Assembly: GCF_030272615.1 (NCBI RefSeq)
Contig: NC_081415.1
Coordinates: 417,478,757-417,542,756 of the forward strand
DNA from: Cryptomeria japonica
Lineage: Eukaryota > Streptophyta > Pinopsida > Cupressales > Cupressaceae
Length of the DNA stretch: 64,000 bases
Reading direction: 5' to 3'
The stretch's first letter is position 1. Each line of letters opens with the position of its first letter. This document shows, in pieces, positions 12,222-23,250 of this stretch. The notes beneath the pieces are model-generated. The model saw only the letters and a program-made list of their open reading frames with translations, made no database searches and had not been told where the DNA came from. Position numbers and translations under genes: made by a program.

Positions 12222-12767
12222 TCAATAAAAACTTTGTGTTACAAATGGGACAAACTCTACCTCTTCCCTTTTAGGTGTTGGAGGTATTTCTCGAGCTGTG
12301 TTGTAGGTGATGCAAACATTTGGAAAAAAGTTGGGATTAATCTTACCTCCTTGGTTTTTGTGGTAACTTAGAGCTCTATATTGCATAAAAGCTCTGCGAT
12401 TAAATGATTCGGAATCAAATTCGTTTGTTTTGCCTTGAAGGTAGAGACGCATGTGATGCAAAAAGACTCTATGTGAGACAAAGATTTGTCTATTGATATA
12501 GAAGAATTTCCTCCTTTTGATCAAAGCCTTTGAGCTTAGTGGTCTTCTTTTCAAGTTGATATTCTGATGATGCTTCTTTCGTAGGATGTGAAGAATGGTC
12601 ATAAAATTTTGATTCTTTGTTTGGACTTTGTTTTGGATGTTTTTGGTTGTATTTAAAAGATGTTGGATGAATACTTTGTTTTTGGGATTTGATCTTTTTT
12701 TAGATGTTTCTTTGACAAGAAAACAAAGCAAGCACACAAACACAAGAATGTTGCCTAAAAGGCACAA
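12222..12767 (-). CDS. Unassigned 181-codon open frame in Tat leader
   Basis: An uninterrupted minus-strand frame upstream of gag, starting MCLLGNILVFVCLLCFLVKE (a hydrophobic N terminus) and continuing Lys/Asn/His-rich to a stop at 12222. I recognise no domain. Ogre-type Tat elements carry an extra ORF1 before gag, so an accessory ORF is possible here. It is also odd that this is the only long stop-free frame in an otherwise decayed element, and the AT-rich base composition could leave it open by chance. Treat it as hypothetical. Confidence 0.25.
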   Translation of the reverse strand: MCLLGNILVFVCLLCFLVKETSKKRSNPKNKVFIQHLLNTTKNIQNKVQTKNQNFMTILHILRKKHHQNINLKRRPLSSKALIKRRKFFYINRQIFVSHRVFLHHMRLYLQGKTNEFDSESFNRRAFMQYRALSYHKNQGGKINPNFFPNVCITYNTAREIPPTPKREEVEFVPFVTQSFY

Positions 12768-14099
12768 ATGAGTATGAGTCTAGATCAACCCAATCCTTGA
12801 ACTTATATATAACCCCTCCTTTAGATGTATTTTAAGGTGTATTTCCAAAGCCTGAAGTCAGCTCAATTTGCACTTGGTCTGTAAAACGAACACACTTCAA
12901 ACACTTTTTGTCCCTAAGGTCAAATGGCCAGTTGTGATAAATTTAGCCCACATCTTGATATTTCTTTGACTTTGGTACTACATACCTTATGAATCCCGTC
13001 GTTGCAGTTAAGGATGTGATATACTAAGTCTTGCACGAGCATAGCAAATAGATGATCCCTATGATGGGGGAGTCACCACTTTTATCAAGCCACAAGTGAC
13101 TTTTCAAAAAGCTATGTTTCTACTCAAGGAAATATGTATGGTGAGTATCTTGGGAGCAAAACCATCTATGCTCTTGCACTAAATTATATCGCAAATATCC
13201 TCAATCAATAGAATGGGTGGGCTACTACTTAAAGGTATTTAGTCATGTTCGATGTTTTTGGACATAAGTTCATTCTGCAGTGACTCACTTAAGAGCCTTG
13301 TAATTGGTGGTGGGGCCCATTTGTCCTTTCGACCAGTTACACTGTAGGAACAGCTATACCCAAGGCTACAGCTTTCGCTCTCACCTGATTTCTATAGCGG
13401 CTCGAAGGATTTACCGCTCGAGGTCATTCCCAAGAGTATCGATCCCTTGGCAGGCCTCTCTTAAAAAGATAAAAATTTTGAGTGTTACTAACACTTTTCT
13501 CTTGCACCTAGGACCATGAAAGCCAAGGGAGAGGATAGTGTGTGTTAGAGGTAGGACCACTTGACTGACTTTTTGCACAAGCGTGCCAAACACGTAAAAC
13601 ACTTGTTCTTTTTAATCCATCATTTCAAAATGTGGTCTAACTATTTGGAGATGTTGCTCCAATAGCCATGGTGTTCTTTTTAACTTTCAAAGGCAATGTG
13701 TTTTGTAATCTAGAACTTGGAAATCCTAGTCAACTTAATGAAATACATGTTTGCTTGAAGTAAAATTTGTTTTGCAAAATTGAGACAAGTTGATTGTTCT
13801 TTTTATTTGCCCAAAAATTGAAGTGTGGCTTGTGATTTTTAAGTTTGATGCAATAAAAGAAAATTTGTGTGTTGATTTTAAGCACCAAAATGAAGATGAA
13901 TCCTAACTTGCAATGGAGGTAAATGTTTGTTTTAAAGTGTTTTAAGAGCACCAAAGGAAAATTTGTGATTTTAGTGGTGAGTTTTAAACTTGCACAAACA
14001 ATAAATAGTTAGTAAAATCTATGTCCAAGGGGGGGCTTCCACAAGCCTAATATTTTCAATTTTTTGGTTACAAGGCGAGTTTTACAACATTCTGTTGCA

Positions 14100-14345
14100 A
14101 TAGCACTAGTCTGCGTTTAAACAGAAACGCTATTTCACACAGAAGCACTGAAAGAAGGATAAAGCCCTAGAGGCAAAAGCGCTTAAAGAGTTTTAATAGT
14201 GCCAAAAGAACAGCAAAAGCACCAAAACAAATGCAACAGTGCTGAAAGTTTAACAATAGCGCTATTGTAGTGACAATAGCGCTAAAAGAAAAAGTGTCAG
14301 TAGCGCTAGAACATGTTCAATAGCACCGAAGCGCAACCTGTGTGA
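14100..14345. repeat. Cluster of AGCGCT / AGCACY / AGTGCT words in Tat leader
   Basis: Within about 245 bases the word AGCGCT or a close variant recurs every 15-30 bases, often followed by AAAAG or ATT (for example TAGCGCTATTG, TAGCGCTAAAAG, TAGCGCTAGAAC, CAGTGCTGAAAG, AGCACCAAAAC). AGCGCT is its own reverse complement. It lies just downstream of the primer-binding site in the transcript sense, where packaging and dimerisation signals usually sit. Confidence 0.5.
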
Positions 14346-14403
14346 CAATTTCAACAATCAGACATGTTAGTTTACAAAAAATGGTATTTTTTTGGTGCTT
14401 GGA

Positions 14404-14421
14404 TTCACGTCGGGTTCACCA
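14404..14421 (-). promoter_or_regulatory. Primer-binding site of the Tat element
   Basis: On the minus strand it reads TGGTGAACCCGACGTGAA, starting TGG as needed to pair with a tRNA 3' CCA end, two bases after a CA-ending LTR (GGGCATCA). The plus strand thus shows a tRNA-like 3' end finishing in ACCA. I do not assign the tRNA. Confidence 0.6.
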
Positions 14422-14423
14422 AA

Positions 14424-15804
14424 TGATGCCCTGCAAAGTGGACAAGGTTAGCAAATGACAAACAACACATGAAAACCAAAAGATCATTAGTGTTAGTCAA
14501 TCAAAAACTAATCTAAAAAGGCATACCAAGAGAGACACTAAAAACATGCTAATATATCTAACTAAAGAAACAAAGATGATGAGATATCTCCAAATGCCTC
14601 TTAGCATGGTCTTGGCTCCTTTCTCCCTTGTTCCTCTCCTCTCCAAGTTCCAAAATAGTGTAGCTCTCAGTAGCTTTTTGCACTATGGATGCTTATGGAG
14701 GATTGAGATTGTAGTATTGTGCTTCAAATGTGAAATGAAAAGCTAATACTATGCTATTGATGCTAAAATGATTGATTTTATCAAAAAGACAAGATATTAG
14801 ATAATTATGCTAAAACGCTCTCTAAAAATGCCTATAGCTTAAATGCATACAAGTTTTCAGGATCTGGATTATGAAGAAATGGGCTCTATTTATAGGAAAA
14901 ATGGAGCAATGGATGGTTGAGATTGAGAAATCTCAACAAGGGTCAGGATTGAATGATTTCAAATCCATGTGAGGGCTTTCAACCCAATCCCAAGATGACA
15001 AGTGTCAATGTGAGATAGGTTGAGAGGGGAGGGAATAAGCATTAAATGCCTGATATGACCTTGGGATTTAAAGTCAAGGTTGGTTGAATGAATAAACTCT
15101 TTATTCAAAGAATATAGCTTTTATCCAATGGATAAACTCTTGTGCAAATGTGAAATGGATGAATATGGTCAAAACAATAAATGTTTGGGGAGACAAGTTT
15201 GAAATAACCATAAATGGTTATGTAAGAGCCATAAATGGTCATGTAAGAGCCATTAGTGGTCTTGGAAGACTTTGGGGGTTAATTTGTTGAACACACAAAG
15301 CATTAAATGCTTTTCAAAGACTTTGGAGTCTTTGAGAAGTGACTCCATTTTGTTTAGGAATGTGACAATAATTAGGGGATGGATTAGGCTAATTAGGAAG
15401 GGGTTAAAAGAATCTAGAAGGGGATTAGATTTTGCAAGTGGATTTGGTGGGTGAGGGAAAATAGGATTTTATTAAAATAAAAATTCATTTATTTCAATAA
15501 ATGTGTGCAAGTTGCATTTGTAGGAAAATGCAAGTGGGGTGGGGATAATGATTTAAATAAATGTTTTATTTAATTTATTTAAAAGAGGAAAAGGGGATTT
15601 AATTAAATAAATAGATTTTATTTATTTAATTGATTTGTATTTGGTTTAATGAATTAATTAAAATAAATTGAATAATTTATTCAATTAATAGAAGAATGTT
15701 TTGGGGATGAATTAATTAAATATTAATTTAATTAACTAGTGGCTAGTGGATTTTTAATCAAATAAATAGCGAATATTTATTTAATTAAGCTGGACAGATT
15801 TGTA
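14424..15804 (-). repeat. 5' LTR of the Tat element (outer border tentative)
   Basis: The inner border (TGATGCCC on plus, GGGCATCA on minus) is fixed by the PBS two bases away. The outer border is taken at TTTGTAAACA, which reads TGTTTACAAA on minus and gives the usual TG start. The partner LTR is not in the window, so the outer border and target duplication cannot be confirmed. A TATA box at 14887-14894 fits the minus orientation. The outer half (15,450-15,790) is very AT-rich with repeated TTTATTTAATT words. Confidence 0.5.
14887..14894 (-). promoter_or_regulatory. TATA box in Tat 5' LTR
   Basis: On the minus strand CCTATAAATAGAG is a strong plant TATA box, about 460 bases before the LTR inner end, leaving room for R and U5. 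It supports the minus orientation of the LTR. Confidence 0.55.
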
Positions 15805-16608
15805 AACACTCAAACAAATCTACTTGCACTCTAAATCATCCATGTTAAGGAATCATAACAATCACTCATAAAATACTATAAGAAAACAATATCATCGAAT
15901 TGTAGTTATTCAATAACTGACTCTTTTATGAAAAGAACACCACAATATGGAATAATGCATGAAGACAATCTAAGTAAACATACATTCAAATAAACTTGAT
16001 CAACAATAACAACACCTTAAAAAGAATAACAACAACTTGAAGCCTAAATAAACCATCATTTAAAGACAAACATAAAATCATTTCAATCAAAGCCAATTTG
16101 ACTATAACAAAGACCATTTGAATTTCAAATTTCAAGATAATGAAATTAACATTTAAAATACTTTTGAAAACTAAATTCGATACATAAATCAAAATAATCT
16201 TTCCAATTCAAAGTCATATCGACTAAACGTAATTGATGCCTAACAATATAAATTTCATTTGCACAACTAATTTGCATTTACATCAAATCAATATTTAACA
16301 TTTTCTTCATATAGTAAATTCAAAATACATAGTATAAAGATATAGACATATATTTATAAATTAATTACTAAACCGATATTTCTTAAAAAAAAAATGAATT
16401 TCATCCAATACCATATTCCAAATAAAAATTACAATATATATATCGAATTTAAAATCAATATAAAATTTTACGCATTGGATGGGAAATAACATTAATTGTG
16501 ATTTTGTTTTGACTACTTTTGTTTTTTTAAATCACACAAATAACTCATGGCAACAATGCATTTCCAGCACATGTATTCAATTACTCAATTGACCCTAATG
16601 CTAAGAGA
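15805..16608. other. AT-rich stretch between Tat LTR and LINE, no gene seen
   Basis: No coding similarity was found on either strand. The stretch is rich in short A/T runs with scattered TTCAAAT words. It may hold target DNA between the two elements, or part of a long LTR interrupted by the LINE, because a fragment ending like a long LTR appears on the far side of the LINE (23429-24891). I could not show that the two parts join. Confidence 0.3.
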
Positions 16609-17271
16609 ATGGATCCGATTCAATCCACAAATGAAAATTTCATATATAATATCATTATTCCACATAATAATTTCACATTTAAAACATCAAATTCACATTT
16701 TTCAAAAAGTCTAAGGAGACCAATAACTAGGTTTTGGAGGCCATCCACCATTGATGGACCTCCAAAACTCAAAAAATTAAAACTTGCCAAATCAAAAAAT
16801 CCTTAAAATCCATTGGTTGATGGGTGAAATAACCAAACAGAGAGTACTAAAGAAGGGGAGGAAGGAAGAGAGTTAAATAACAAAAATGATCTAGAGGACC
16901 AGGAGGTTAGTTCTGTCAGTCAGGAGAAGGAAGAGGTAAGTCCCAAAGAAGTTGTGCCTGTTTCTTCTTTCTCAAAATCAATTGAGGAAAACTTCAATGA
17001 AGCTCAAGAGTTTAACCCTTCTAATATTGAGCCCTTATTGCTTCTAACCAATGGAAACCCAAAGCCTCTCCAATGTAAAACCCCATCTCATAGAGTGGTA
17101 ATGGATACCCTACAAGGAAATCTTAGGATTCTTGGTACGCAAGAGGGTAAATCAAATAAGGAGGAACCCAATGGAGGTATCTCAACTAGAAGCAAGAACA
17201 AGAAAAAGGTAGATGTTGGAAGTCAAAACAAAAAGAAGGGGAGACCATCTCTAAAACATCAAAGGGAATAG
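16609..17271 (+). pseudogene. LINE ORF1 C-terminal tail
   Basis: One frame runs from 16609 to a TAG at 17269-17271 with stops near 16,804 and 16,826. The sequence is Lys/Glu/Ser-rich and disordered, ending STRSKNKKKVDVGSQNKKKG and then RPSLKHQRE. Such basic tails finishing in a GRPSLK-type motif just before ORF2 are common in plant L1 ORF1. The N-terminal RNA-binding and CCHC parts are not visible, so this is a fragment. The stop precedes the ORF2 ATG by about 70 bases. Confidence 0.6.
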
Positions 17272-17339
17272 GAAAGCTGGAAGAACCGTGTTGATGGAAC
17301 ATAATGTTCCATTGAGTCAACCCTATCTCCGGTTAAAAT

Positions 17340-20300
17340 ATGAAGATAATCTCCTGGAATATCAAAGGGCTGAATGCCCCTCATAAGAAGGATGTGTTAG
17401 GAAACATCATAAGAGATCATAAACCGAATGTGGTCCTTGTTCAGGAAACCAAGATGTGTAAGGAGAAAGTGGAAAAGGTTAGAATTTTTAAAAATAATGG
17501 ATTTATAGGATCTAGCTCAGAGGGAGCTTCTGGAAGAACTGCGATTTTTTGGAACCAAAAAACCATTAAAGGTAAGGAAATCATCTCTGCTTTTAATAGG
17601 AACTCTGTGCAGCTTGAGCATATCAAGGATAACTTTGTATGGGTGTTAACTAATGTCTATGCGCCTAATACCAAAACTGGGAGAACTAAATATTGGAGAA
17701 GCCTTGCTGAAGATAGACTTAAGTTTGCTGATCAAAGTTGGATAATAATGGGAGATTTCAATACTCCACTAAAAGAGGAAGAGAATATGGGAGGTCTCCC
17801 CTTGCAACTAGATGGAAAACAAGACCTTATGGAGTTCATTAATGATCAAGCTCTTATGGTTGTGGATCTTCAAGGGATTAACTATACCTGGACTAATAGA
17901 AGAACTGAAGCTGACCTGATTCAAGTAAAGCTAGATAGAACCTTATTTTCTCCTGAATGGTTAGCCAAGTATAGTTGTTCTCTTGCATCTATTATCAAAA
18001 TTGGTTTAGATCATTATCCGATCTCTTTTACTACCAATTCTTTTTCGGCTAAGAGAAACTTCCCTTTTAGATTTGAAAAAGTGTGGTTATCCCATCCTTC
18101 CTTGGAAGTGTGTGTTGCTGATTGGTGGAATTTTGAGGTTGAGGCTATGGCTCTCTTTAGAATAGCTAAAAAGCTCAACATTATAAAGGCTAAAATCAAA
18201 ATTTGGAACAAAGAGATTTTTGGGGATATCTTCAAGAGTAAAATTCAAATAAAAACTGAAATAAAAGATGTTCAAGATAGAATCCAAGAGAATGGGCTAT
18301 CTGACAAACTGAGGGCTTTGGAAAATGGTCTGTTGTCTAAATACCACACCATTATTTCTAATGAAGAGACTTTCTAGAGACAAAGATCCAGAGCCTTGTT
18401 CTTGAAGGAAAGTGATAAAAATACCCGATTTTTTCACTTAACCGCTCTTAAGCATAGGGTGGCTAATAGGATATCCATTTTATCCTGTAATAAAGGGATT
18501 TTAACAGAGGACAATGATATTAGAAAGGAAGCTCTAGAGTATTTTGGCACTCTTTTGGGAGAAGTGGATAACCTGGGTTCCAGTAATCAAAACATCCTGT
18601 TGCAAGCTATTCCTTCTACCCTGTTTGTGGAAGACAATAACTATTTATCCCGAATTCCCTCTAATTAGGAAATAAAAAATGTGGTTTTTTCCTTTCAGGG
18701 CGATAAGTCTCCTGGTCTGGATGGTTTTCCAATGTTCTTTTTCCAATTTTTTTGGCATATTGTGGAGACTGACATTTGTAAAGGTGTTAAAGAATTCTTT
18801 GGCTCTAGAAGGCTTTTAAAAGAATTGAATGCTACCTTCATTGTCCTAATTCTGAAGATCCCAGGAGTGGATTCTCTCAATACGTTTAGACCTATTAGTC
18901 TCTATAACTCTATTTACAAGATATTATCCAAGGTTCTCACTTTCAGACTGTTGGAAATTCTTCCAAGAATAATCTATGTCCAGCAGAATGGTTTTGTCCC
19001 AAGTAGACAGATTTTGGACTCCATTATATATGTTCATGAAAATATCCATTCTCTGAAAGTGGCCAATAATCAGGGTTTTTTACTAAAGTTAGATATGGCT
19101 AAAGCTTATTATAGAGTGAATTGGTAGTTTCTCTTAAGGAATATGAAAGCGTTTGGTTTTGGTGAGAAAGTTATTTAGTTTTGCTCTCAACTTATTGAAA
19201 CTTCCTCTTCTGATGTTATTGTAAATGGATCCCCTTCAAGTTTCTTCAAAATCTCTAGAGGTCTTAGATAGGGGGACCCCATTTCCCCTATCTTGTTTAC
19301 TATTTTAGTTGAAAGTCTAGGTAGATTTATTTTTAAAAATGTGGAAGAAGGCAATCTTAGAGGATTGAAACCATCTTCATCCAATTTCACTTATACTCAT
19401 GAACAATTTGTTGATGATTCTATCACTATGGGGCAATCTACCATTAGGGAAGCTAAAAATATGAAGAATGTGTTGAATATTTATGAATATGCCTCTAGTC
19501 AAAAAATTAATTGGGATAAGAGCTCTTTGTTCTTTATCAATACCCCCGTTCAAAGACAATTAAGGATTGAAAGAATAGCTAAGCTTCCCTCTTCTTATCT
19601 GGGGCTTCCTCTATGTATTAAGCCTATGGATAATTTCTGGAATAAGTTGGTTGATAGATTTAACTCAAAATTGGCTGGTTGGAAAGGGATAGTCCTAAGT
19701 CAAGCGGGCAAAGTCACTCTGCTCAAAGCCACTCTCCAAAATTTGCCTGTTTATGCTCTCAGTTTGTTCAAAATCCGCAGAAAGTTTGCGGAAGCAATTG
19801 AAAGAATCCAAAAAAAGTTTCTTTGGTTGGGGGTGGAAGTTAAAAACAAAATTCCCCTTATTGCATGGAATAAAATCTGTTCTCCTAAGGATTCAGGGGG
19901 GTAGGGCTTAAGGAATATAAGTTCTATGAATAAGGATTTACTTGCTAAACAAATTTGGAGAATGAAAGGGGAGGAAAGAGAATGGAATTTAATCTAGAAA
20001 AATAAATATCTTTATATGCAACCTTCTGAGGAAGAATTTTTAAATGAATCTTTTATTGTTGAAGGTTCTTCTATATGGAATGTGGTTCAATCGGCTAAAA
20101 GTTGGGCCACTGCTAGTCGAATTTGGAATCTGGGGGATGGCAGGAGTATAAGATTTTGGGAAGATAGGTGGATACTAGATAAACCTCTGGAGGAACTTCC
20201 AATCCTTAATGATTGGAAAGATTGGTTCAAAAGCAGGTTTGGGGAGTTGGTTAGAGACTACTAGAGAAATGGGAAATAGATTGATTTTAGCCAGCAGTGT

Positions 20301-21535
20301 CTGGAGCTAAAATTCCTTAAGATTGCTCTCTCTGCTAAAGTTCCTAGAGACAACAAAGAAGACAGATTGATAAGGAGGGAAACCCAGGATGGGAAATATT
20401 TTGTGTCCTCAGCTATGGCTATCCAAAATGAAGTTGTGGAAGAAACTCCTATTTGAGCTAAAGTCTGGAACAAGAAGTTAGCTCCTACGGTCAATATCTT
20501 TTTTTGGATTTTCATCCAAAACAAGGTTTTAACTCTAGACAACCTTCAAAAGAGAGGTTTTGTTTTTCCTAATAGATGTTCTCTTTGTTGCAAGGAAGAA
20601 GAGACTGCTTGCCATATTCTTAATCAGTGTGCATTTAGTCAAGAAATCTAGAAAATCATCTTAATCAGGTGGAATTTGAGCTGGGTTTTTCCGAATTCCC
20701 TAGGGAATCTTGACAGCAATGGCATTGCCCTAATTCCAATCCAAAGATTGTGGAGACTTGGAAACTTACTCTCTCGAATGTTATATGGAAAATATGGAAA
20801 GAGCGCAAGAATAGGATTTTTAGGGATAAAAGTGTCATTCCTGAAGTGGTGGTGGATAAAATTTATAGGAGTATTTTTGAATGTATCTATGGTACTGATA
20901 ATGGACCCACTGCTAAAGATGACTTCAATGACAGGTGGAACCTCTCAACTACCATACTTAGTAAGGAGAAGGGAAGAGAAGGTCTAGTTTGGTGCTTTCC
21001 TCCTCAGGGATGGATTAAGCCTAACTTTGATGGGGCCTCTAAGGGGAACCCGGGTAAAGCTAGATATGGGGGCATTGTCAGGAATTTTACTGGAAGTTGC
21101 ATTGTGGTGGTGGTTGGTCCTTTGGGGAGTCAAACTAGTCATTTTGCCAAAGCCTCAGCTGCTCTGAATACCCTAATTATAGCTAAGAACCTTATTCATG
21201 ATAAAGTATGGCTTGAGGGAGACTCACTTAATATTATCAAGTGTTTGAAGGGGGAGTTTGAGCCATCATGGTCAATTGAAAACATTATTTTGAAAGCTAG
21301 GGAAATCGTAGCCAGTTTTAAAGAAATAATTATTCAACATGCCTTTAGAGAGAAAAATATGGTGGCGGACTGTCTGGCGAATCTAGGAGTTAATTCTGAT
21401 TCTCAAATGATGTGGCATGGGGAAGATATTAATATGATATTGAAGAGCTCCTTAGAAATGACAGATTTATGGGGAGAGAAGGACTGCATAATCATGAAAG
21501 GGTATATGAATAATTTATGCTTTGATGAAAGGTAA
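17340..21535 (+). pseudogene. LINE ORF2: AP-type endonuclease, reverse transcriptase, RNase H
   Basis: The ATG at 17340 opens MKIISWNIKGLN, the classic start of the EEP endonuclease. Catalytic blocks follow: VLVQETK, NVYAPN, IIMGDFNTPL and GLDHYPI (usually SDH). RT has FRPISLYNSIYKILSK, QNGFVPSRQI, LLKLDMAKAYYRV, GDPISPILF and FVDDS (usually FADD). A zf-RVT segment CSLCCKEEETACHILNQC comes next, then RNase H beginning NFDGASKGNPGKARYGGI with EGDSLNI and VADCLANLG. In RNase H the usual Glu of the AEA block is Lys (HFAKASAAL). One frame serves 17340 to about 20,740, broken by eleven stops at 18375, 18666, 19125, 19176, 19269, 19902, 19995, 20262, 20277, 20454 and 20649 (ten TAG, one TGA). A one-base frameshift near 20,740 leads into the RNase H frame ending TAA at 21533-21535. 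Confidence 0.93.
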
Positions 21536-23250
21536 TGATTACCTGGCAAAGAGCCAGAATCCCTACCAAGTTTAATATTACTTCGCACACTTTGTGGGTC
21601 ATCCTTTTCAAAACTTTGAGTAACTATGGGAAAGAAGTGTTGAGTTTGCAGAGAAACAGAGCTGAAAGTCTGATTTCAAAAATGGGAGGAGATTTAAGGA
21701 GGGAGGAACCAGACAATATGTCAATATGGAAGGTGATACCAAAAGTGTGGGTGAAGCTGGAAAAAGGGTCCCTCACAAGCTTTATGGAGAAGCTGGTGAA
21801 TTACGACAAAGGTAGGGTTAATCTTGCTATTTCCAAAATTTTTGAAAAATTGGTGTAATGGGTCCTTTAAAATCTATGGGATAAAGTTCAAATTGGACAT
21901 GGGACTTATAGCTACTATGACTGGTATGCCCCACTCAGGGCTCAATTTTTTTAGAGACCTCAAATTTTCCAACAACGTGGTTAATTTTTTCCTGTGCAAG
22001 GAAAAAGAGAGCTAAAATTGGCAAAGCTACATGGGGGTTACTATGAAGCCTCCAAAATCAAGAAAATGTGGGGCTGGGTTTTGAATTCCATAATGAAATA
22101 TATTACTATTGAGGGACGCTTTTCTAGGGCCCACACTTACCACTTTGTTCTTTTAAACCATTTCAGACATGACAAAAGGGTTTCCCTACCCTACTACCTT
22201 TTTAGGTCCCTTTCAAGGTCCCTCAACAAACATAGTAAGAATCCCTCAAATCTGGTTCTCCATTGCAAGATTTCACTGCTCATTTATGAGCACTATAAAA
22301 CTCTCACCTTGTTGGAAAACAAGAGGTTATCTGCCTCTCTAGGGAAAGCCAAGAGAAAAGTGGAAGGAGGTGAATCCAACAAGGAGAAGGCGACTTCTAG
22401 CAAAAAAAGTAAGAGTGCCTCTGGGATGGAAACCTATGAAGAAAAGAATGATACATAGGAAACTAGTAAAGATGGTAGTGAAATGGATATAGATGATTCT
22501 GATTGTGAAGATAGCTGGAAAGATGAGGAGGTGGGTGTAGAGGATGAAGGTGGTGAGAATGAGTCTGATAATGATAGCCCAATCCACAGTGCTAGCCCTG
22601 GCAATTACAACAACAAACCAATGGTGGATATGGAAGACAAGGATAATGAGGATAAAGATGTGAACTCTGAGAGGGAGGAGAACAAGGAGCCTAAGAAGGA
22701 TATGACTAAGGATAGTTTAAGTGAGGATAAGGAAAGTGCTGGTAAAGGGTTATTCCTGGATAACCTCAAAAAACTCACTGAGGCTAGATTGGATTATGAC
22801 AGATGGACTTATGAACTTTTGAAGAACCTGGAAAAAAATGGGAAACAGACGGACGATAAAAGGAAGGGTTATGACAGGGATCAGATAAAATGGAAGCAAG
22901 ATATGGAGGAGAAGGTTAAATCGCTGGAAGAAGGGAAAGCGGTGATAAAAAATTTGTTGGGCATTATCCCAAATATCCTGTCAGCTGTCACTAAAAACCT
23001 TGAGGATATTGCTAAGGTCCTTGATAATTCTAGATCTCCTAAATCGGTGGTGGACCTTGACATGGATGAAGAAACTATTGAGATTGGTAGTGGGAAAGCT
23101 ACTCTAGGTGGTGTTGGAAAGAGGACCAGGGCAAGTGTCAAGAAAGCTGCGGCTGCTTCTGCTAAGGATATCCCTATTCTTAGGGAAAATATCAAAGACT
23201 TGTATGGGATTAGAAATACCCTAGCTAATGCCTTGAAAAATATCAATTAG
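21535..23250 (+). pseudogene. LINE ORF3, accessory protein of unknown function
   Basis: The ATG at 21535 overlaps the ORF2 stop as TAATG. The frame runs to TAG at 23248-23250 with one internal TAG (22456) and two compensating one-base shifts: an apparent extra A in the A-run near 21,846-21,850 and a lost base near 22,005. Read through, it gives about 570 residues. The N-terminal half is globular: GLIATMTGMPHSGLNFFRD, LAKLHGGYYEASKIKKMWGW, ITIEGRFSRAHTYHFVLLNH and SLPYYLFRSL. An acidic Asp/Glu/Ser region (about 22,480-22,750) follows, then a coiled coil (about 22,760-22,960), then a conserved C terminus with VDLDMDEETIEIGSG, KRTRASVKKAAAASAKDIPI and GIRNTLANALKNIN. The globular part recalls the plant-transposon-associated Transposase_32/PMD type (weak inference). 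A related C-terminal half occurs at 59761-60420 on the minus strand, showing that ORF3 belongs to the LINE family and is not a chance frame. Confidence 0.75.

Larger units (their letters stand above)
11770..14403 (-). other. Long 5' leader of the Tat element
   Basis: About 2.6 kb between the primer-binding site and the gag start. Long leaders are usual in the Tat lineage. It holds one unassigned open frame (12222-12767), T-rich tracts, a structured-looking stretch near 13,310-13,520 and the AGCGCT-word cluster at 14100-14345. No known protein domain was recognised outside the low-confidence ORF. Confidence 0.6.
1..15804 (-). mobile_element. Ty3/gypsy LTR retrotransposon, Tat lineage, 3' LTR outside window
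   Basis: Read from right to left, the order is LTR (about 15804-14424), PBS, leader of about 2.6 kb, gag, protease, G-patch linker, RT, RNase H, second RNase H and integrase, followed by about 4.5 kb of 3' region. The protease-RT-RH-IN order is Ty3/gypsy; two RNase H domains in tandem, a G-patch segment and a long region beyond integrase are Tat-lineage features (established knowledge). Gag and protease lie in one frame and everything from about 9,440 downward in another, so there is one frameshift plus at least eight in-frame stops: the copy is dead. No sequence like the 14424-15804 LTR occurs between 1 and 4500, so the 3' LTR should lie left of the window, and the plus-strand PMD ORF would then be inside the element. 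Confidence 0.85.

Noticed and set aside
22881-23246. Minus-strand 121-codon ORF opposite LINE ORF3
   Set aside because: Shadow of the conserved ORF3 C terminus.
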